Positions 1 through 12,365 of a DNA stretch of 64,000 nt are shown here, in pieces (the stretch's first letter is position 1; each line of letters opens with the position of its first letter). The position numbers and the translations under genes were made by a program. This DNA comes from Cricetomys ansorgei (Eukaryota > Chordata > Mammalia > Rodentia > Nesomyidae), in NCBI GenBank assembly GCA_026225945.1, contig JAMJFZ010003581.1, forward strand, positions 7,940,501 through 8,004,500. Reading direction: 5' to 3'. Below the pieces are notes generated by a model, which saw nothing but the letters and a program-made list of their open reading frames with translations, was not told the origin of the DNA and searched no databases.

Positions 1-800
1 TAAGATAAATTATTAATATCATGAGCAGTCAAACAGACAAACAGCAGCATGATGTGAGTTCTGAGGAGACTTCAAGCCCACATGTAGAGTGAAGGTCCCT
101 TCTTGTAGGTTTCAGAGGAACAGGAAAGTTTCATGCCACTTAGTTAATGAGTAGTCTGAGCTGTCCCTAATTCTAGGTAACAGGGAGGGAAAAGACAGTT
201 CCATATTCCAGGGGAGAAAGTGTGACTTTGACATGTGAGAGAGGAAGGGAACATTTAGTTAAGGTTTGCCCACTATACTGGTGGAGGATAAACCACCATG
301 TATAACTCTCTATGCCTTAGAGTCTGGTAAATGTGCTTGTACACTTCCTTGAGGAAATAAGAATTTTGGCACCTGCCATTCTTATGAAATCAAAGTACTT
401 GGGGAATCTATTACAGAGCCATAGATAGGCTCCTGGTAGGGGTATTGTCATGTCCTTCACAACACCCAAAAGGAAGAGGCTGTTGTGCTTTGGTTAGTCC
501 CAGCCCCAAACCAAACACTAATTGAACTTGGTTTCACCAGTCTCCATCTTACTTTGGGTTCCTTCAGCATCAGGTTCTAAAGTGTTTTTCACTCATCTTC
601 ATCTACATAAAATTAAGAAGGATGGAATACAGCTTCCCAAGAATACTCTCAGAGCCTCAGAAGACAGTTTCCAGCATGAGATCACATCCATTAGTGTGAT
701 GACTGGGAACACACACTGAAAACTATAGCCTTCAGGTCCCTGTTCTGTTGTCTATACTGGTCACACCAACTGAGGAAGTGGAAAAACTGGTGAGTAGACT
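1..800. other. Unique-looking flank, no feature seen
   Basis: No coding exon, SINE or LINE signature was recognised here. The short open frames lack any family resemblance. Confidence 0.4.
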
Positions 801-960
801 GATGGGTGGATGGGTGGATGGATGGACGGGAGATGGACAGACAGATGATGATGTTGATGATGAGGAGGAGGAAGAGTAGAGGAGGAGGATAGATACCAGA
901 AAGATAGATGATCAATAGCCAGGCAGGGAGACAGACAGACAGACAGACAGGCAGGCAGAT
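801..960. repeat. Tetranucleotide/trinucleotide simple-repeat patch
   Basis: A run of degenerate GGAT/GGTG units passes into GATGAT and GAGGAG triplets, then GATA and GACA/GGCA tetramers. It is a compound microsatellite and the frames across it are low-complexity. Confidence 0.85.
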
Positions 961-1341
961 AATGTTCCATGAATGTGACAACCAGAGAATAATTGATTTC
1001 TGCAGAGATCCAGGCTCCCCTCCCTAGCCAAAGTGTCCATTAAGCTCTACTGCATATCTGTGTCTATACGAAGCACCTGTCTAAGGTTCTCTCTGGCTGG
1101 AGATGAGTTTCCCACCTGTGGCAAATGTTTTGTCAACCACTTCCTTGATTGCTGTCTACTCATCATCTCCAGCAGAGGCTGTGTTTAGCCTAGATGGGGC
1201 CCTGGCTCCCCATATATCACTCTTGGGTATGAAGCTGCCCACATTTGGTTACAAAGGCTTATGTAGCAGATTTTAACAAATGAAACAGTCACAAGGATTC
1301 TACGAGATCTGCATAGGCCTACACAAAGCACATAACTAATT

Positions 1342-1495
1342 TGGTTTATTTCTCATTCTTTAGAACCAGGTTTTACTCTGTAGCCTAAGCTGTCCTAAAA
1401 TTATGTAGCCCAGTCTGGCCTCAAATACATAATGGTTCTCTTTTATGTATGCCTACTTCTGGGATCACAGGTGTGAGCCATCACACCCAGTTTAT
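1342..1495 (-). mobile_element. B1 SINE (minus) with intact target-site duplication
   Basis: Read on the minus strand this has the B1 order: a TGTGATGG-type start, the box A/B spacing of 7SL-derived SINEs, the 'ggcc agactggg ctac' core, and a degenerate A-rich tail. Identical 17-bp copies of AAAGCACATAACTAATT flank it at 1325-1341 and 1496-1512, so the whole insertion unit is defined. The body is diverged. Confidence 0.85.
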
Positions 1496-1513
1496 AAAGC
1501 ACATAACTAATTG

Positions 1514-2860
1514 CAAAGGTGAGAGATGGAACTGTATCTAACCTTCTCCAGAAAGGAAAGCATCCTAAAGGGATAGCTAACAGGTACATATTGAACATTC
1601 ACTGTTTGTGCTTTGCACAATGCTTAGAACAAAACTTAATAAACTTAACCAGAAAGAAACAACAAAAAAAAAACACCATGAAAAAATCTAAATCAACATA
1701 CATATACACAGATATGTTGTGACATACATATGCATGTATATATTCATACATAAATAATATGCACAATCGAAACACAATACCATGAGCAAAATAAAAGCAA
1801 TCACATCACACTGAGGAAGAATAACGCAGTTCAAGGATCTATAGGCATGCTGGCCAAGATTTAGTGGTGTGAAGAGAAGAAATAGATTTGGCTTTGGCAG
1901 CATCTACATGCTTTTCTTCTCTTTTAAAAATATAGTGACTTACAGTACGCACATACCATTTAGACGTCAGACTCCAGACCACACTTTTATTCTTCAAGAT
2001 CAAGGCTATCCAACCTCAAGACTAGGTTTTTCTCTAGAGCCTCATTCGTACTATTAATGCATGATTCTGGTCAATCACAGCTGGGAGACATGCAACTCGG
2101 GTAGCCAGTAGATCAATCTGGAATTGCAAGAAGCATAAGAAGCACAGAAATGGGATCTGAAGAGGAAAAGCTTAGTTCAGGAAAAGAGTATGAGAGATTG
2201 CCTTTTTAGCTTATTGCACTGCTGGCCTGAATCCCTGCCCCTAAGTCTTGTCCTTGTTTCATTGAGACATCTCTGTTTTTTTATCATTGATTCCTGACTT
2301 CTGGACAAGTTAGCTCAATTGAGTTTCTATCACAGAGAACATCTTTACAACTTTTCAACAAAGCATAGGGAGTGATAAAAAAGCCTGCTATGTACTGTAG
2401 AATAATAAGTATTTAAACAAAGATCTAACAGACAATATTTTTATCAGTATACTGATTAAATATAGAATGAATTTTAAATACAAGCATCAGTGGGAGATTA
2501 AATAGTAGAATGTATGTAAAAAATTTATAGGTCCATATTAAAAATATCTGCATATCTGAAAGTTCTCAAAATTATTCTCTCTTCACCCACTTTTATCTTA
2601 ATTATGAAATTAGGTTCATTAAGCTTAAATCAATACTGGTCTATTATTCAAAATCCTGACCCTGAATTTTCCCCATTGCTAAAATTCATATGACTGTAAT
2701 GTTCAATTTCCACAGAAAAAAGATGGAAACCAATCTAATTCTCAGTCTGCATATAGTGTTCTCCAAATTATTCTCATACTTAAATTCAATTTTGTCCAAC
2801 CATTATCCTTAGACAAATATTGTCAAGTCAGCAAAGGATATTAAACCTTGGGAGAGGTTG
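1514..2860. other. AT-rich intergenic sequence
   Basis: AT-rich sequence without recognisable exons or SINEs. Short frames inside it have no coding signature. Confidence 0.4.
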
Positions 2861-2861
2861 T

Positions 2862-2922
2862 GGAGGGAAAGAGGGAGAGAATGAGAGGGGAGAGGAAGAG
2901 GGAGAGGGAGAGAGAGGAGATA
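2862..2922. repeat. GA-rich purine tract
   Basis: Imperfect GAGAGG/GGGAGA repeats on the + strand. Confidence 0.85.
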
Positions 2923-3975
2923 GTTTTACCCACAGATGAAATGAACCATGATAATGCTTTAAACTTGATACTCTGAAAAGTGACCAGAGACTTGGAAACT
3001 CAGCCGTAAAACAAAGTTTTCAAAGAGTACTTAGTGTTATCTGGGTGAGATGGTAGACTAGAAGCTGATGCTATAACCCGGTGAAGAAGTGTAGGGATAA
3101 TAAAAAACAGACTGGATGTCAAAGAAAGATAAAAAGAACTTTGTAAGTTGACAAAGGCACAGCTGAAGGATGCAGAGAAACAGGAGGTGGAGGACTTGAA
3201 AAGGAAGGCAGGCTGAACACAGGCTCAGCCCGTGACTTCACATGGAAGAAGAAGAAACAGAAGTGTCCACCAAAACACAAACTAGCAAGTTCTAACAATC
3301 AACACCAATCGTTGGTCTTGCTAAGGCAGTAATTTCCCCTATGGGATGGGTCTTGCAGTGACAAAGAGTTCTCCTAGCTCAAAAGGTAGTGGCCTGACCC
3401 CATGTTGAAGCAAATCAATTTTTAAAATTGAGCTAATTGGGGAACTGATAATTAAGAAAAACAGTAAGTCAAGGAGCCTGAACCCAACCTGGCACACCCT
3501 ATATGGACACAGGCATGGAGAGAGTGAGGGCTAGATGCCACAAACCAGAAAGAGCAGGAGGCTTGGCTTGGGACTTCATCAGCTGAGGACTCTGGAGTTT
3601 TGACATCCCTGAGCAGTCTCTGAAGCCAGCTATCTTCAGGGAGGCCCAAGAATTCTGCAAGCTCCATAAGGATGACCTGGCATTGCAGCCACCCTCCAGA
3701 ACCATGGTTAACACTGTTGTTTAACTAAAAAGTCAGGTCACTTGACCTGTACAAATCTCATGCTACAGTTGTTTTCCACAATCCCATGAATTTGGGAGAC
3801 ATCTCCCAACTAAACAAATAGATGGAAGAAATAATGGAATCTATTTACAACCCGGAGAGGAGAGCCAGAAAAACACAGAGAAAATCTACAATGTGGATTT
3901 AAGAAAGAAATCAAGAAACTAGAAGTTCAGCAAAGAAACTGAAGTGTTTCTGTTATTTAGTAGTTGGTTTTGTTT
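2923..3975. other. Intergenic, nothing recognised
   Basis: Mixed-composition sequence. Overlapping minus frames at 3452-3714 are short and resemble no protein family I know. Confidence 0.35.
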
Positions 3976-3979
3976 AGGG

Positions 3980-4090
3980 TTTGTCGATTGTTTGATTATT
4001 GAGGCGAAGTCCCAGTCTGTAGCACAAACAAGCTAGGAACGCTGATGATCTTTCTGCTTTAGCCTCCCAAGTACTGAGATGATAGGAACG
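3980..4090 (-). mobile_element. Degenerate B1 SINE (minus)
   Basis: The + strand reads like an inverted, heavily mutated B1: a 'gaggcgaagtcccagtctgtagc' type 3' end, a 'gctaggaac...gatgatctttctgc' middle and a 'cctcccaagtactgagatgatagg' head. Confidence 0.6.
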
Positions 4091-4144
4091 GGAAAGTGGA
4101 ACTCAGAAAAAAAGAAGACAAGAAAGAGGGAGAGGGAGGAGCCA

Positions 4145-4292
4145 GGGCATAAGCCCAGTGTAATAGAGCACACTTATAAACCCAACACTAAAGAGGAGGC
4201 AAGAAGGTCAGGTATTCAAAGGAGATCTTAGCTATTTAAAAAGTTTCAAGCCAACCTTCGCTACAAAAGACCCCATATCAAAAACAACTGCA
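4145..4292 (+). mobile_element. Degenerate B1-like SINE (plus)
   Basis: The order of an old B1 can be followed: 'cccagtgtaatagagcac', 'taaacccaacacta', 'gaggcaagaaggtcag', then 'tttcaagccaac' and 'gaccccatatcaaaaac' with an A-rich tail. Confidence 0.6.
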
Positions 4293-5021
4293 ACAACAAA
4301 ATGAAATGCACAGAGAAACTGTCCAATGAAACAGAAGCAGAAAACTTCCTGATTCGAGAAAAAGAGGAGGACACCCAAAGACAAGATGCATTTAGAAGAT
4401 CCCCCCGCGAAGAACCACAGAAAATCCTCTCCCTAACAAATTACAGTCAAGCTGTGAAAAATGCAAAACAGAGAAACAATATTACAAGCTCTCCAGGCAA
4501 AACACAAACTCACTACGGAAGGAACAAGAATGTCTCGTGAATAAACCTACAGATCAAGAAGCATGGAGTTGTGTTCAAAGACTGAAGGTAAAGAAGTGCC
4601 AACCAAGACTGTTATGTTTAGCAAAGCTTTCTTTTAAAATTGGCACAGGAATTACAGCATTTTAAGACAAACCCATATTAAAGTAATTCATGAGCAACAA
4701 GCCCATACTACAAAAGATACCTAAAGGAAAGATGATGCATATAGGAAGAAGAAAGGCAATCTTGATCATGAGAGCACAGGAGAGAGTAAGATTCATGAAA
4801 GGAATAAAATTTTGAAACCAGAAAACCCTTCATATCAATGGAGGGAAAAAGAGACAAGCAAACAACAATCCAACCAACTAGAAAAACAACCAACAAAATA
4901 GCACAAGTTAACAAAGTTCTCTCAATAATAACAAAACTATAAATGACCTCAACTCACCAATAAAAATATTTATAGTACCTCACTGAATTAAAATAATAAC
5001 AAAAGTAATAATGATAATAAT

Positions 5022-5168
5022 ATGCCAGGCATAGTGGTGCATACCTTTAATCCCAGCATTCAGGAGGCAGATGCAGGAGGATTTCCATGAGTTTGAGACC
5101 AGCTGGTTCTACAAAGAGAGTTATAGGACAGCCAGGGGTATACAGAGAAACCCTGTCTTAAAAAACTA
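5022..5168 (+). mobile_element. B1 SINE (plus)
   Basis: Near full-length B1: GCCAGGCATAGTGGTGCATA head (pol III box A region), 'ctttaatcccagca', 'gtttgagaccagc' (box B), and the 'cagagaaaccctgtctt' end followed by an A-rich tail. A GAGGA microsatellite grew in the tail. Confidence 0.93.
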
Positions 5169-5236
5169 AAAGAAGAGGAAGAGGAGGAAGAGAAGGAGGA
5201 GGAGGAGGAGGGCAAGGAGGAGGAGGAGGAGGGAGA
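5169..5236. repeat. (GAGGA/GGA)n microsatellite in a B1 tail
   Basis: Purine-only repeat continuing directly from the A-rich tail of the preceding B1. The minus frame across it is poly-serine and not a gene. Confidence 0.9.
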
Positions 5237-5694
5237 TTCAACTATCTGTTGTCTCAAAGAAGCAAAATTCACAGACAAAAACACCAACAGAGTCAAAAAA
5301 CAAAAGTCAATTACACAAGCAAACAGAAGCCGGAGACACACTGCTATAGCTATTATGAGATCTGATGAAGTAGACTACATCGTATAAAAAACTATTACAC
5401 AATAATAAAGGAAATAATTCATCAAGAATATCAGACAATCATAAACAACCATGCACTGGGCTTTGAAGATCTTGATTTTATAAAGTTAACACTACTGGGT
5501 ATAAAGCACTGTTCATAGTAGCTGGGATGATCATGTTTTTCTTCATTAAGAAAAAGCTTTTGTTGCTTGAATTGAATTGCAAGCGTTTAGCAAACCCTCT
5601 TGGAATAGTACACAAAGTACAAACACTTTCGGGTTAAATGAAAACTAAGAAAGGCAATTAGTTTCTTTTTTGTTTATTTTAAATGTATGAATGT

Positions 5695-5858
5695 TTTGCC
5701 TGTGTTTTGCACATTTGTGCACGTGCATGTGTGGTGCCCTCAGGAGCCAGAAGAGAGCACTAGAACTGGAACTTGTGAACCAGCACATGAGTGCTGAGAA
5801 TAGATTCAGAGTCTCCCAAAAGAGCAGCCAGTGGTCTTAACCACTAGGTGCTTTGTAA
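5695..5858 (-). mobile_element. B2-type SINE (minus)
   Basis: Read on the minus strand: the tRNA-related head 'cctagtggttaagaccactggctgctctt', then the 'gttcacaagttcc' region and a CA/TG-rich 3' part. This is the typical B2 order. Confidence 0.8.
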
Positions 5859-5999
5859 CCAGACTGATTTAAAAATTAATAAGTTTCCTTTTTTCATCAT
5901 ATACAGAGTGCTTGTGCCTTAATGCAAGCCTGTCTTGCTAAATATCCAAACTAGGCAAAGGAGGATGGGGAGTGGTTTATGGACACTATTTTACTTTTT

Positions 6000-6060
6000 A
6001 GTAATATATATCTATTATATATTAACTAATATATATTAGTTAATTAATATGTCTAGTAAA
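6000..6060. repeat. AT-rich low-complexity patch
   Basis: Repeated TATATTA/TAATATA units with imperfect dyad symmetry. Confidence 0.7.
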
Positions 6061-6224
6061 CTTTTTATAAATAACTTTTTTATTTTTTGAGATAATAATA
6101 TAATTCTATTAAACTTTATCATACGAATAATAAGAAAAAAAGTAGTTTCAGAGAAAGTATTGGCATTAGCACTTATATTCTTGCCAAGCAAAACTGGCAG
6201 AAATATATCGTTTTGTGTGTAGGG

Positions 6225-6532
6225 TATGTACGTTTGTATTTGCTGCTGTGAGTCCACATATGTGCATGTGTCTGTAGAGGCCAGAGGTCAACCTCAGTGT
6301 TGTTCCTTGGGAATTGTTGACTTTGTTTTTTGAGGCAGTGTCACTTGCTAATTAGGCTGGTCTGCACAGACAGAAAGCTCTATGCATCTTCTTATCTCCA
6401 CCTCCTGAGCACTGGGATTACAAGCACACACCATCACAACCAGCTTGGTATGTGGATGCTGGGGTCAAGTTCAGATTTTCGAGCTTGCAAGGCAAGCACT
6501 AGTCTAAGTGAGCTATGTCCCCAGTCCCAGGG
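6225..6532 (-). mobile_element. B4-like (ID-B1 chimeric) SINE (minus)
   Basis: On the minus strand an ID-like head ('ctggggacatagctcacttagactagtgcttgcc') is followed by 'ccagcatccacataccaag', a B1-like middle ('gtgtgtgcttgtaatcccagtgctc') and a long TG-containing end. That order is typical of the B4 family. Confidence 0.75.
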
Positions 6533-6822
6533 GCATATCTTAAACCAAAACATTTCTTCTTTCCTCCACAATGGGAAAGTACAGTAGCAGTAGCACCCTA
6601 AAAGAGCTAAAAGAACTCTTTTATAATCTATAAATATGCCAGGCATATTAAAATATTGAACATGTAATTAACCATTTCATATTAGCTACAAATGTTCTCC
6701 AACCCATTTGTTGGGCTTTGCCACTAGGTTCTTTTTTATTTTGTTCTAATTTGAGTTGGAATTCAACACTTCTGAGGTCAAACCATCATTTAAATTAGTC
6801 ATAATTTCCTTTTGGTGTTTGT

Positions 6823-6866
<44 letters not shown>
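6823..6866. repeat. (TG)n microsatellite
   Basis: About 20 uninterrupted TG units on the + strand, next to the tail of the B4-like SINE that follows. Confidence 0.97.
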
Positions 6867-6867
<1 letters not shown>

Positions 6868-7186
6868 CCATGTGTGACTGTGTCTGTGTGAACTCATCCA
6901 TGAAAGCACTTAGGAAGATCAGTGAATGAGTTCAGGTATATTCCTTAATTGATGTCCACCTTGTCTTTTCAGGCAGGATCTCTCACTGAACCCGGAACTT
7001 GCTATTTTGGATAGACTGGCTGGTCAACAAGCTCCCAGAGTCCCCTGGCTCCATCTTCCACTCTCCATGCTGGGGTTACAGATTTGCACCACCATACCTA
7101 ACTCCTATGTGGGTGCTGGATATCCACATGGTCTTCACACTTTCTCAGCAAGCACTTCACCCACTAAGCCATCTCCCCAAGCCTAA
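6867..7186 (-). mobile_element. B4-like SINE (minus)
   Basis: The minus strand begins with 'ggcttggggagatggcttagtgggtgaagtgcttgc', an ID/B2-type tRNA-related head. 'ccagcacccacatagga' and a B1-related segment follow, ending in the adjacent dinucleotide repeat. Confidence 0.8.
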
Positions 7187-7460
7187 ATTAGTCACAAGTT
7201 TCCAGTGTTAAAAATTCACAAATTCTGCTCCATTTCTGAAATCAAGTATGTTCCTTACCTTCTTTACATTTCAGTCTTCACAATAGTGTTGTACACCCAA
7301 ATTGAGTCACTTTATAAAGGCAGGAAGCTACAATAATTCTACTTTATACTAAGATATTAATATTGTTTCTGCTGTGGGAAGATGACATAGAGAGTAAAGG
7401 TATTTAACAGTAAATAATTAATTAACAGATCTATTGTCCATCCATTCCTCATGATGTTAA

Positions 7461-7576
7461 GCAGTCAGATAGACAGACAGACAGATGGACAGAGAGAGAA
7501 AGAGAAGAGAGAGAGATACAAAGAGAGAGAGGGAGACAGAGAGAGAGAGGAGATATAGATAGGCAGGCAGACAAAC
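7461..7576. repeat. GACA/GAGA compound microsatellite
   Basis: GATAGACAGACA units followed by long GAGAGA blocks and GGCAGACA. Confidence 0.92.
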
Positions 7577-8179
7577 AGATTCTCTTAGGTGAAAATGTTA
7601 GAATGTACTATAAGGAGAGAAAATGGTTATCAGGCAGAATTATAATAAATACTTATACTGTTTCTAGACACTAAAAATAATCCCAAGAGATACACTTCAA
7701 AAACTTTTTTGAAGAATTAAAATTATGAATGAGTAATCTATATGTGTGCGTGAGAAAGAAAGAGGAGGAGAGAGGTGGGGGGAGTGGGCAAGACTTATTT
7801 CGTCGAATGGTTTCACAGCATTCTGATAATGGGTCTTGGATCTATGAACTTAAGGAGGCCATCATGGCAGTGGGGAAATGTGGCATATTGCTCTCACTGC
7901 ATGATGAATAGAAAGCAGAGTGAATGAGAGGATGAAAGGAAACTGGGACGAGATAGACAGCCCAAACCTACCCCTCAAGAGCCTACCTACTAAAGTTTCT
8001 AGGACTTCCCAAACTAGCACCATCACCTGGGTTCCAAGTGTTCAAGACCTGAGCCTATGAGGAACACTTCATATGCAATCTGTAACAATGTGAGTACATA
8101 TGTGTGGGTGGGTATGGATGAGATGTAGCTAGGCAGGAAGACAGACTATGGCCATACCACCTTGAATGTGCCTATCTTC

Positions 8180-8180
<1 letters not shown>

Positions 8181-8220
<40 letters not shown>

Positions 8221-8229
8221 CAGACAGAC
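8181..8229. repeat. (GATA)n microsatellite with GACA end
   Basis: About ten uninterrupted GATA units followed by CAGACAGA. Confidence 0.97.
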
Positions 8230-9589
8230 TAATATAGACGCATGCAGAATAGCAGTTTTGGGTTAAGTAAAACGCAAGTAAACTGTGGACTCTATTTAAA
8301 TGCAATGATATGCAAACCAAAATAACAACTTCATCATTTGTAGCGGGGACTGTCCCTTTCCATCACTAGAAATGCTTGTTTGCAATCCAGGGCCTTGTTT
8401 CCAGGTCATCTACCCAAGAAGTCTGTTTCACTAATTGGTCAGCAAACAGAATAGTGAGCACAGAATAGAATACGGGCCCTACAGTACCCCTGAATATCTA
8501 CTCTTCCAAAGCCGGCCTTAGGCTTGTCGGCTGTGCCCTGCTGTATCCCCAGAACACAGCACCATGCTACACCTGTAATAGCCTCACCAAAAAAAAAAAA
8601 CAAAAAACATTAATTCAATGAATGTCTAGTTCATCTAGGTCATATGGAAACCTAAAGCCTTCAAATTTCCTGGGGAGTACACATTCAGATAAACAGACAC
8701 CTAGTATTTCTCAGACCAGCAAAATGCTCTTTCCTCAAAAAGGCCTTTGACAGATTTGTGTGCCTGGTGTAGCAATAAACATTAATAGCTTATCCATACC
8801 TATTGAGCACCGAATCCAAGTCAGTTCACAGAAATGAGCTTATTTCTCTCAACTATGTACCCACCACGCAAGTTCTCTTGTTATTCTCACTTTAGAAGTA
8901 GGGAAACCAAATCACAAGTGAGCTGACGTTCTTAGCGGTCCACAGCTGCTAAGGTGGAACTGGATCCAGTGATCTTAGGAACGTCTGAAGCCAAAAATAT
9001 TTCTTTAACTAATGCAATGTCCAGGGTCCGCAGTTTATACATGCCAAACTTTTTATTCCAAAACCACTGCTAGGGAAAGTATCTATCATTTTTAAGGATA
9101 TCATCAACTTCTTCTTTCTAATTACTTATCCGAGTGCATCTCTCCTCTCATTTGGATTTCAGGAAGCTCAAAGATATATGGATTCACTGTCCTTGTGGAC
9201 CACGCCTTTTGGTTTCTCTTCACAGATCCCAAGATTCAGATGTTTGATTCTGTTTCTACATCCAACAATTTTATTACTTGATTTTGTTTTTTGTAACATG
9301 TCATTTTTAATCTTCCGAAAGATTTTGAAACACAGAAGTATAAAAATCACAAGGTCTTGACTTCACCATCTTTCCAGTTCGTGGACCTGTTCCATCACCG
9401 CAGAATCCTTGATATTATTTAAAGAACAGAATATTAAAGAGCAACATTTTCCAATGCATCTTTCTTTTTTAAATACATTCTGTGGTTTTCGAAGCCGTAT
9501 TAACTGCAAGATTGCTGAAAAGAAATAAAGAGAGCCCAACCGCAGTACGTGGTTTGGTTTACTTATTTAATTTTAGACTATACTTTTCA
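8230..9589. other. Intergenic, no repeat recognised
   Basis: Repeat-poor sequence between a microsatellite and the CNS2 candidate. No exon was identified. Confidence 0.4.
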
Positions 9590-9960
9590 GTGACATCCGT
9601 TTAGACTTGAAACCCAGTCAGTTGCTGACCTTGATTCTTAGAGTATCAAATGAAGTCAGCATTACCAAAGTGGAGGCCATCGTCAAACAAATTTGCATGC
9701 ACCTGCTAACGCCTAGGTATCTAATTCTAACTGTGCTTGGTTGAAAAAAAAAAATGGAAAGTTTTCTGACCCACTTTAAATCAGTGTTTCAGTAAAAGCC
9801 CAGGGAGAAATTCACCGAGAAAGGAGCCTTAGTTTCCATGAGGTTTATACTCATTACTCAGAGGAGAAACTGACAAGCCCAGAGGGTCTGCTTGATTAGG
9901 TTTTCAGGTAAAGACTAAGGAAACACTGGTATATTGTGGTCATTTTGAGATGAGGCGACA
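9590..9960. promoter_or_regulatory. Candidate IL17A CNS2-type distal enhancer
   Basis: A repeat-poor block about 4.2 kb upstream of the predicted IL17A start. It contains a perfect ROR response element (9767-9777, minus strand), a second RORE-like site TGACCTTGATT (9626-9636) and an octamer ATTTGCAT (9691-9698). In mouse and human a conserved element about 5 kb upstream of IL17A (CNS2) binds RORgammat and drives Th17 expression. The stretch around the perfect site resembles that element as I remember it. The enhancer call is inferred from position and motifs; its boundaries are approximate. Confidence 0.65.
9767..9777 (-). promoter_or_regulatory. Perfect ROR response element
   Basis: The minus strand reads AAAGTGGGTCA, which fits the ROR consensus WAWNTRGGTCA at every position. 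The flanking AT-rich bases suit monomeric ROR binding. Confidence 0.7.
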
Positions 9961-10378
9961 TGACACCTCTTCCTTCTCTTACTCAGCTTCCAGACATTAT
10001 TCTCGGGGCTTTGGGGCTGGCAAAGAGGATATGCTGAGGGAAGCAACCATTACCGGAATGATAGTCATTATGTCCTGTTTAGAGCTTGCCAAGGGTACTA
10101 GCTTCACATGGATAATGTAATGGACATTTAATGATTTTTAGCCACATATATTAGGTTTGATTTTTAGAGCTATCCAGTCAGATGATCGGATTCTATCGAG
10201 AAAAATAACCAGATCAAAATTCAGTAAAGGAAATAAGACCAATAATGAAGGAAGGAAAAGTTAACTACGCAGAAGCACCTCTCACAGCTGGTCTCCATCA
10301 GGAATAAGAGCTATTTGGGGTAAAGAATGACTAATGTTGAAAATAAAACAGAATCTGAATATGAGGAAGGGATTCTGG

Positions 10379-10590
10379 GCTGGAGAGATGGCTCTGTCAA
10401 TAAGTACCTGCCATGCAAGTATGAGTATCTGAGTTTGGAGCCCTAGAATCCATATAAAACTGAGTCTTTACAGCCCTAACTAGAGGAAATAGGGGTACAG
10501 AGGCAGGAGGCAGAGGGGTCTCTGAAGCTCTCTGGCAAGCCAATCAAATCAATCTGTAGGCACCAGTTTTTTTCTGTCTCAAAAGAAAAA
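10379..10590 (+). mobile_element. B3/B2-type SINE (plus)
   Basis: Starts GGGCTGGAGAGATGGCTCTG and keeps the tRNA-like head, 'gagtttggagccctagaatccatataaa', then 'ggcaggaggcagaggggtc' and a 'ctgtctcaaaagaaaaa' tail. Confidence 0.85.
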
Positions 10591-12300
10591 GGGGGGAACA
10601 ATCTAGGAAGACTTTCAATACACACATCCGTACACACACACACTGCATCCACAGGCTATCATCCAAAACACTGCCCATGCACTAGCCTCCTTGGCTAAAG
10701 TAGCCACTTTATTAATCATGCCCAATTCACTGTATGACATGAGGAATGAGCCTTCTTCCACCAGGGATTCCAGAAAAATCTGGTACCCATTCCTGGGGCT
10801 TCCCATGACAGCGTTTTTAAGAATGGTCCTCAAAAGCACAACTATAGTTAAAACTGAATCAAAATCTAGATCTTGATAAAGCTCTGGCTTTATCAATTCC
10901 AAAAGGTCATCTGGGTGGTCATTACTACAAATATGTTCCTTTCTTCACATCACATCTTTCTTTTAAGTGTCTGTTTGGGATTGTTCCTGGTCCAGGTTGG
11001 GCATTTTCGTAGCAGCAGCACCTACATTTAGGGCCCAAGAGCATTCTCTCCAGGACTGTTATCTCTCTATTACACCAAGATCAATGGAGAAGGAGCATAA
11101 CACAGTGCTGAACAAAGCATTAAACCAACAGTACCCACCTATTCAAACTGCCATTGTCTCTTTAAATTAGGATGTATGTTAACCACCTACAATTGTGAAA
11201 TGCCTCCTTTATACAGACCATTGATCTTTTTTTCCTGAGAAGGGCTACTGAATACAAATTAGTGAAACAACAGTTTCTCAATGGTGGTCCATCTGGGTAA
11301 GAATCAAAAATTGGTTTTTATTTATTTTATATTTCTAGCAATGTCTTAATGTTTTACCATAATGAGACAAAAGATACTATATTCTGCTTACAAAAGTAAG
11401 AATTTTTCCTATCCTTTGTATCCTTCTCTACTGTAGCTAGAAAATAATACTGTCTAATAGCCTAATAATTTCGAGAAGCCCACAAACGTTACTCCCCTTC
11501 AAACACCATTTGACTGCAGGCAGGCATCTGTTGCAGGCCCTCCCACACACAGCCCTGATCCTGCAACTCACAGCTCCCCAGAATTGTAGCTGCTGTTTGA
11601 AATCTTCAGAGAAGCAATAGAGACCATTACTGAGCAAAATCACCATTTCTAATACCCTGTTTTTGATTATTCATTTTATTTCTGAAAAAAAAATGTCACC
11701 CACAATCAACAATAGATACAGAACCTCATTTTATAAAGCATAACACTATGCTTATAAACAAAAAAAAGCCATGAACTAAGACTCCAAAAGGCAGAGCCAC
11801 AGCGCAAGTGAAGATGAGCCTCACTAGCCAGGATGCTGGACTCAGAGGACTGTTAGTGTTTTTCCTTCACCATCAATCAATGGACTCAGCAAGCACATTC
11901 CCCTCCAGCTCATCCTTGCCAGATAGCAACAAAAAGGAATGTCTACTCTATGGACTCCAGTGTAGGTTACGACACTGTCACACTCTTTTCAAAGGGATCA
12001 GAATATAGAATGGAGGCCTGAGAAAACTCTGTGAAGTCTTAGAATGTAGCTTAGTTCTAAAAAGAAACAAGGTCATGAATTTCTGACATGATTTTTCACA
12101 GCGCTAATCAATAAAGAAGCCCACTTGCTATTTACTAAACCCTATGCAAAATGGTGCAGATTAACAAAATAGTTACCCACGTTCAGGTAGCTCACAGTCT
12201 AGGAAGGAAGTCATTAAGCAAATAATATATAGTTGAAGAGAAATATAAAGCCACTTATCAAAAAGAGACAAGTGACATAAAAGTGATACATGAAGATCTG
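10591..12300. other. Intergenic, no gene seen
   Basis: Unique-looking sequence upstream of IL17A. The frame pair at 10615-10902 is a two-strand coincidence. Further regulatory sites may exist but none stood out. Confidence 0.35.
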
Positions 12301-12302
12301 TG

Positions 12303-12365
12303 TTATATAAAAGATTATATTATACATATATATACATATATAATATACATATATCATACATAATG
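12303..12365. repeat. (TATACA)n AT-rich microsatellite
   Basis: Imperfect ATATAC/TATATA repeats. Confidence 0.85.

Noticed and set aside
8181..8229. Possible CRISPR-like array
   Set aside because: Simple tetranucleotide repeat without spacers, in a mammalian genome.
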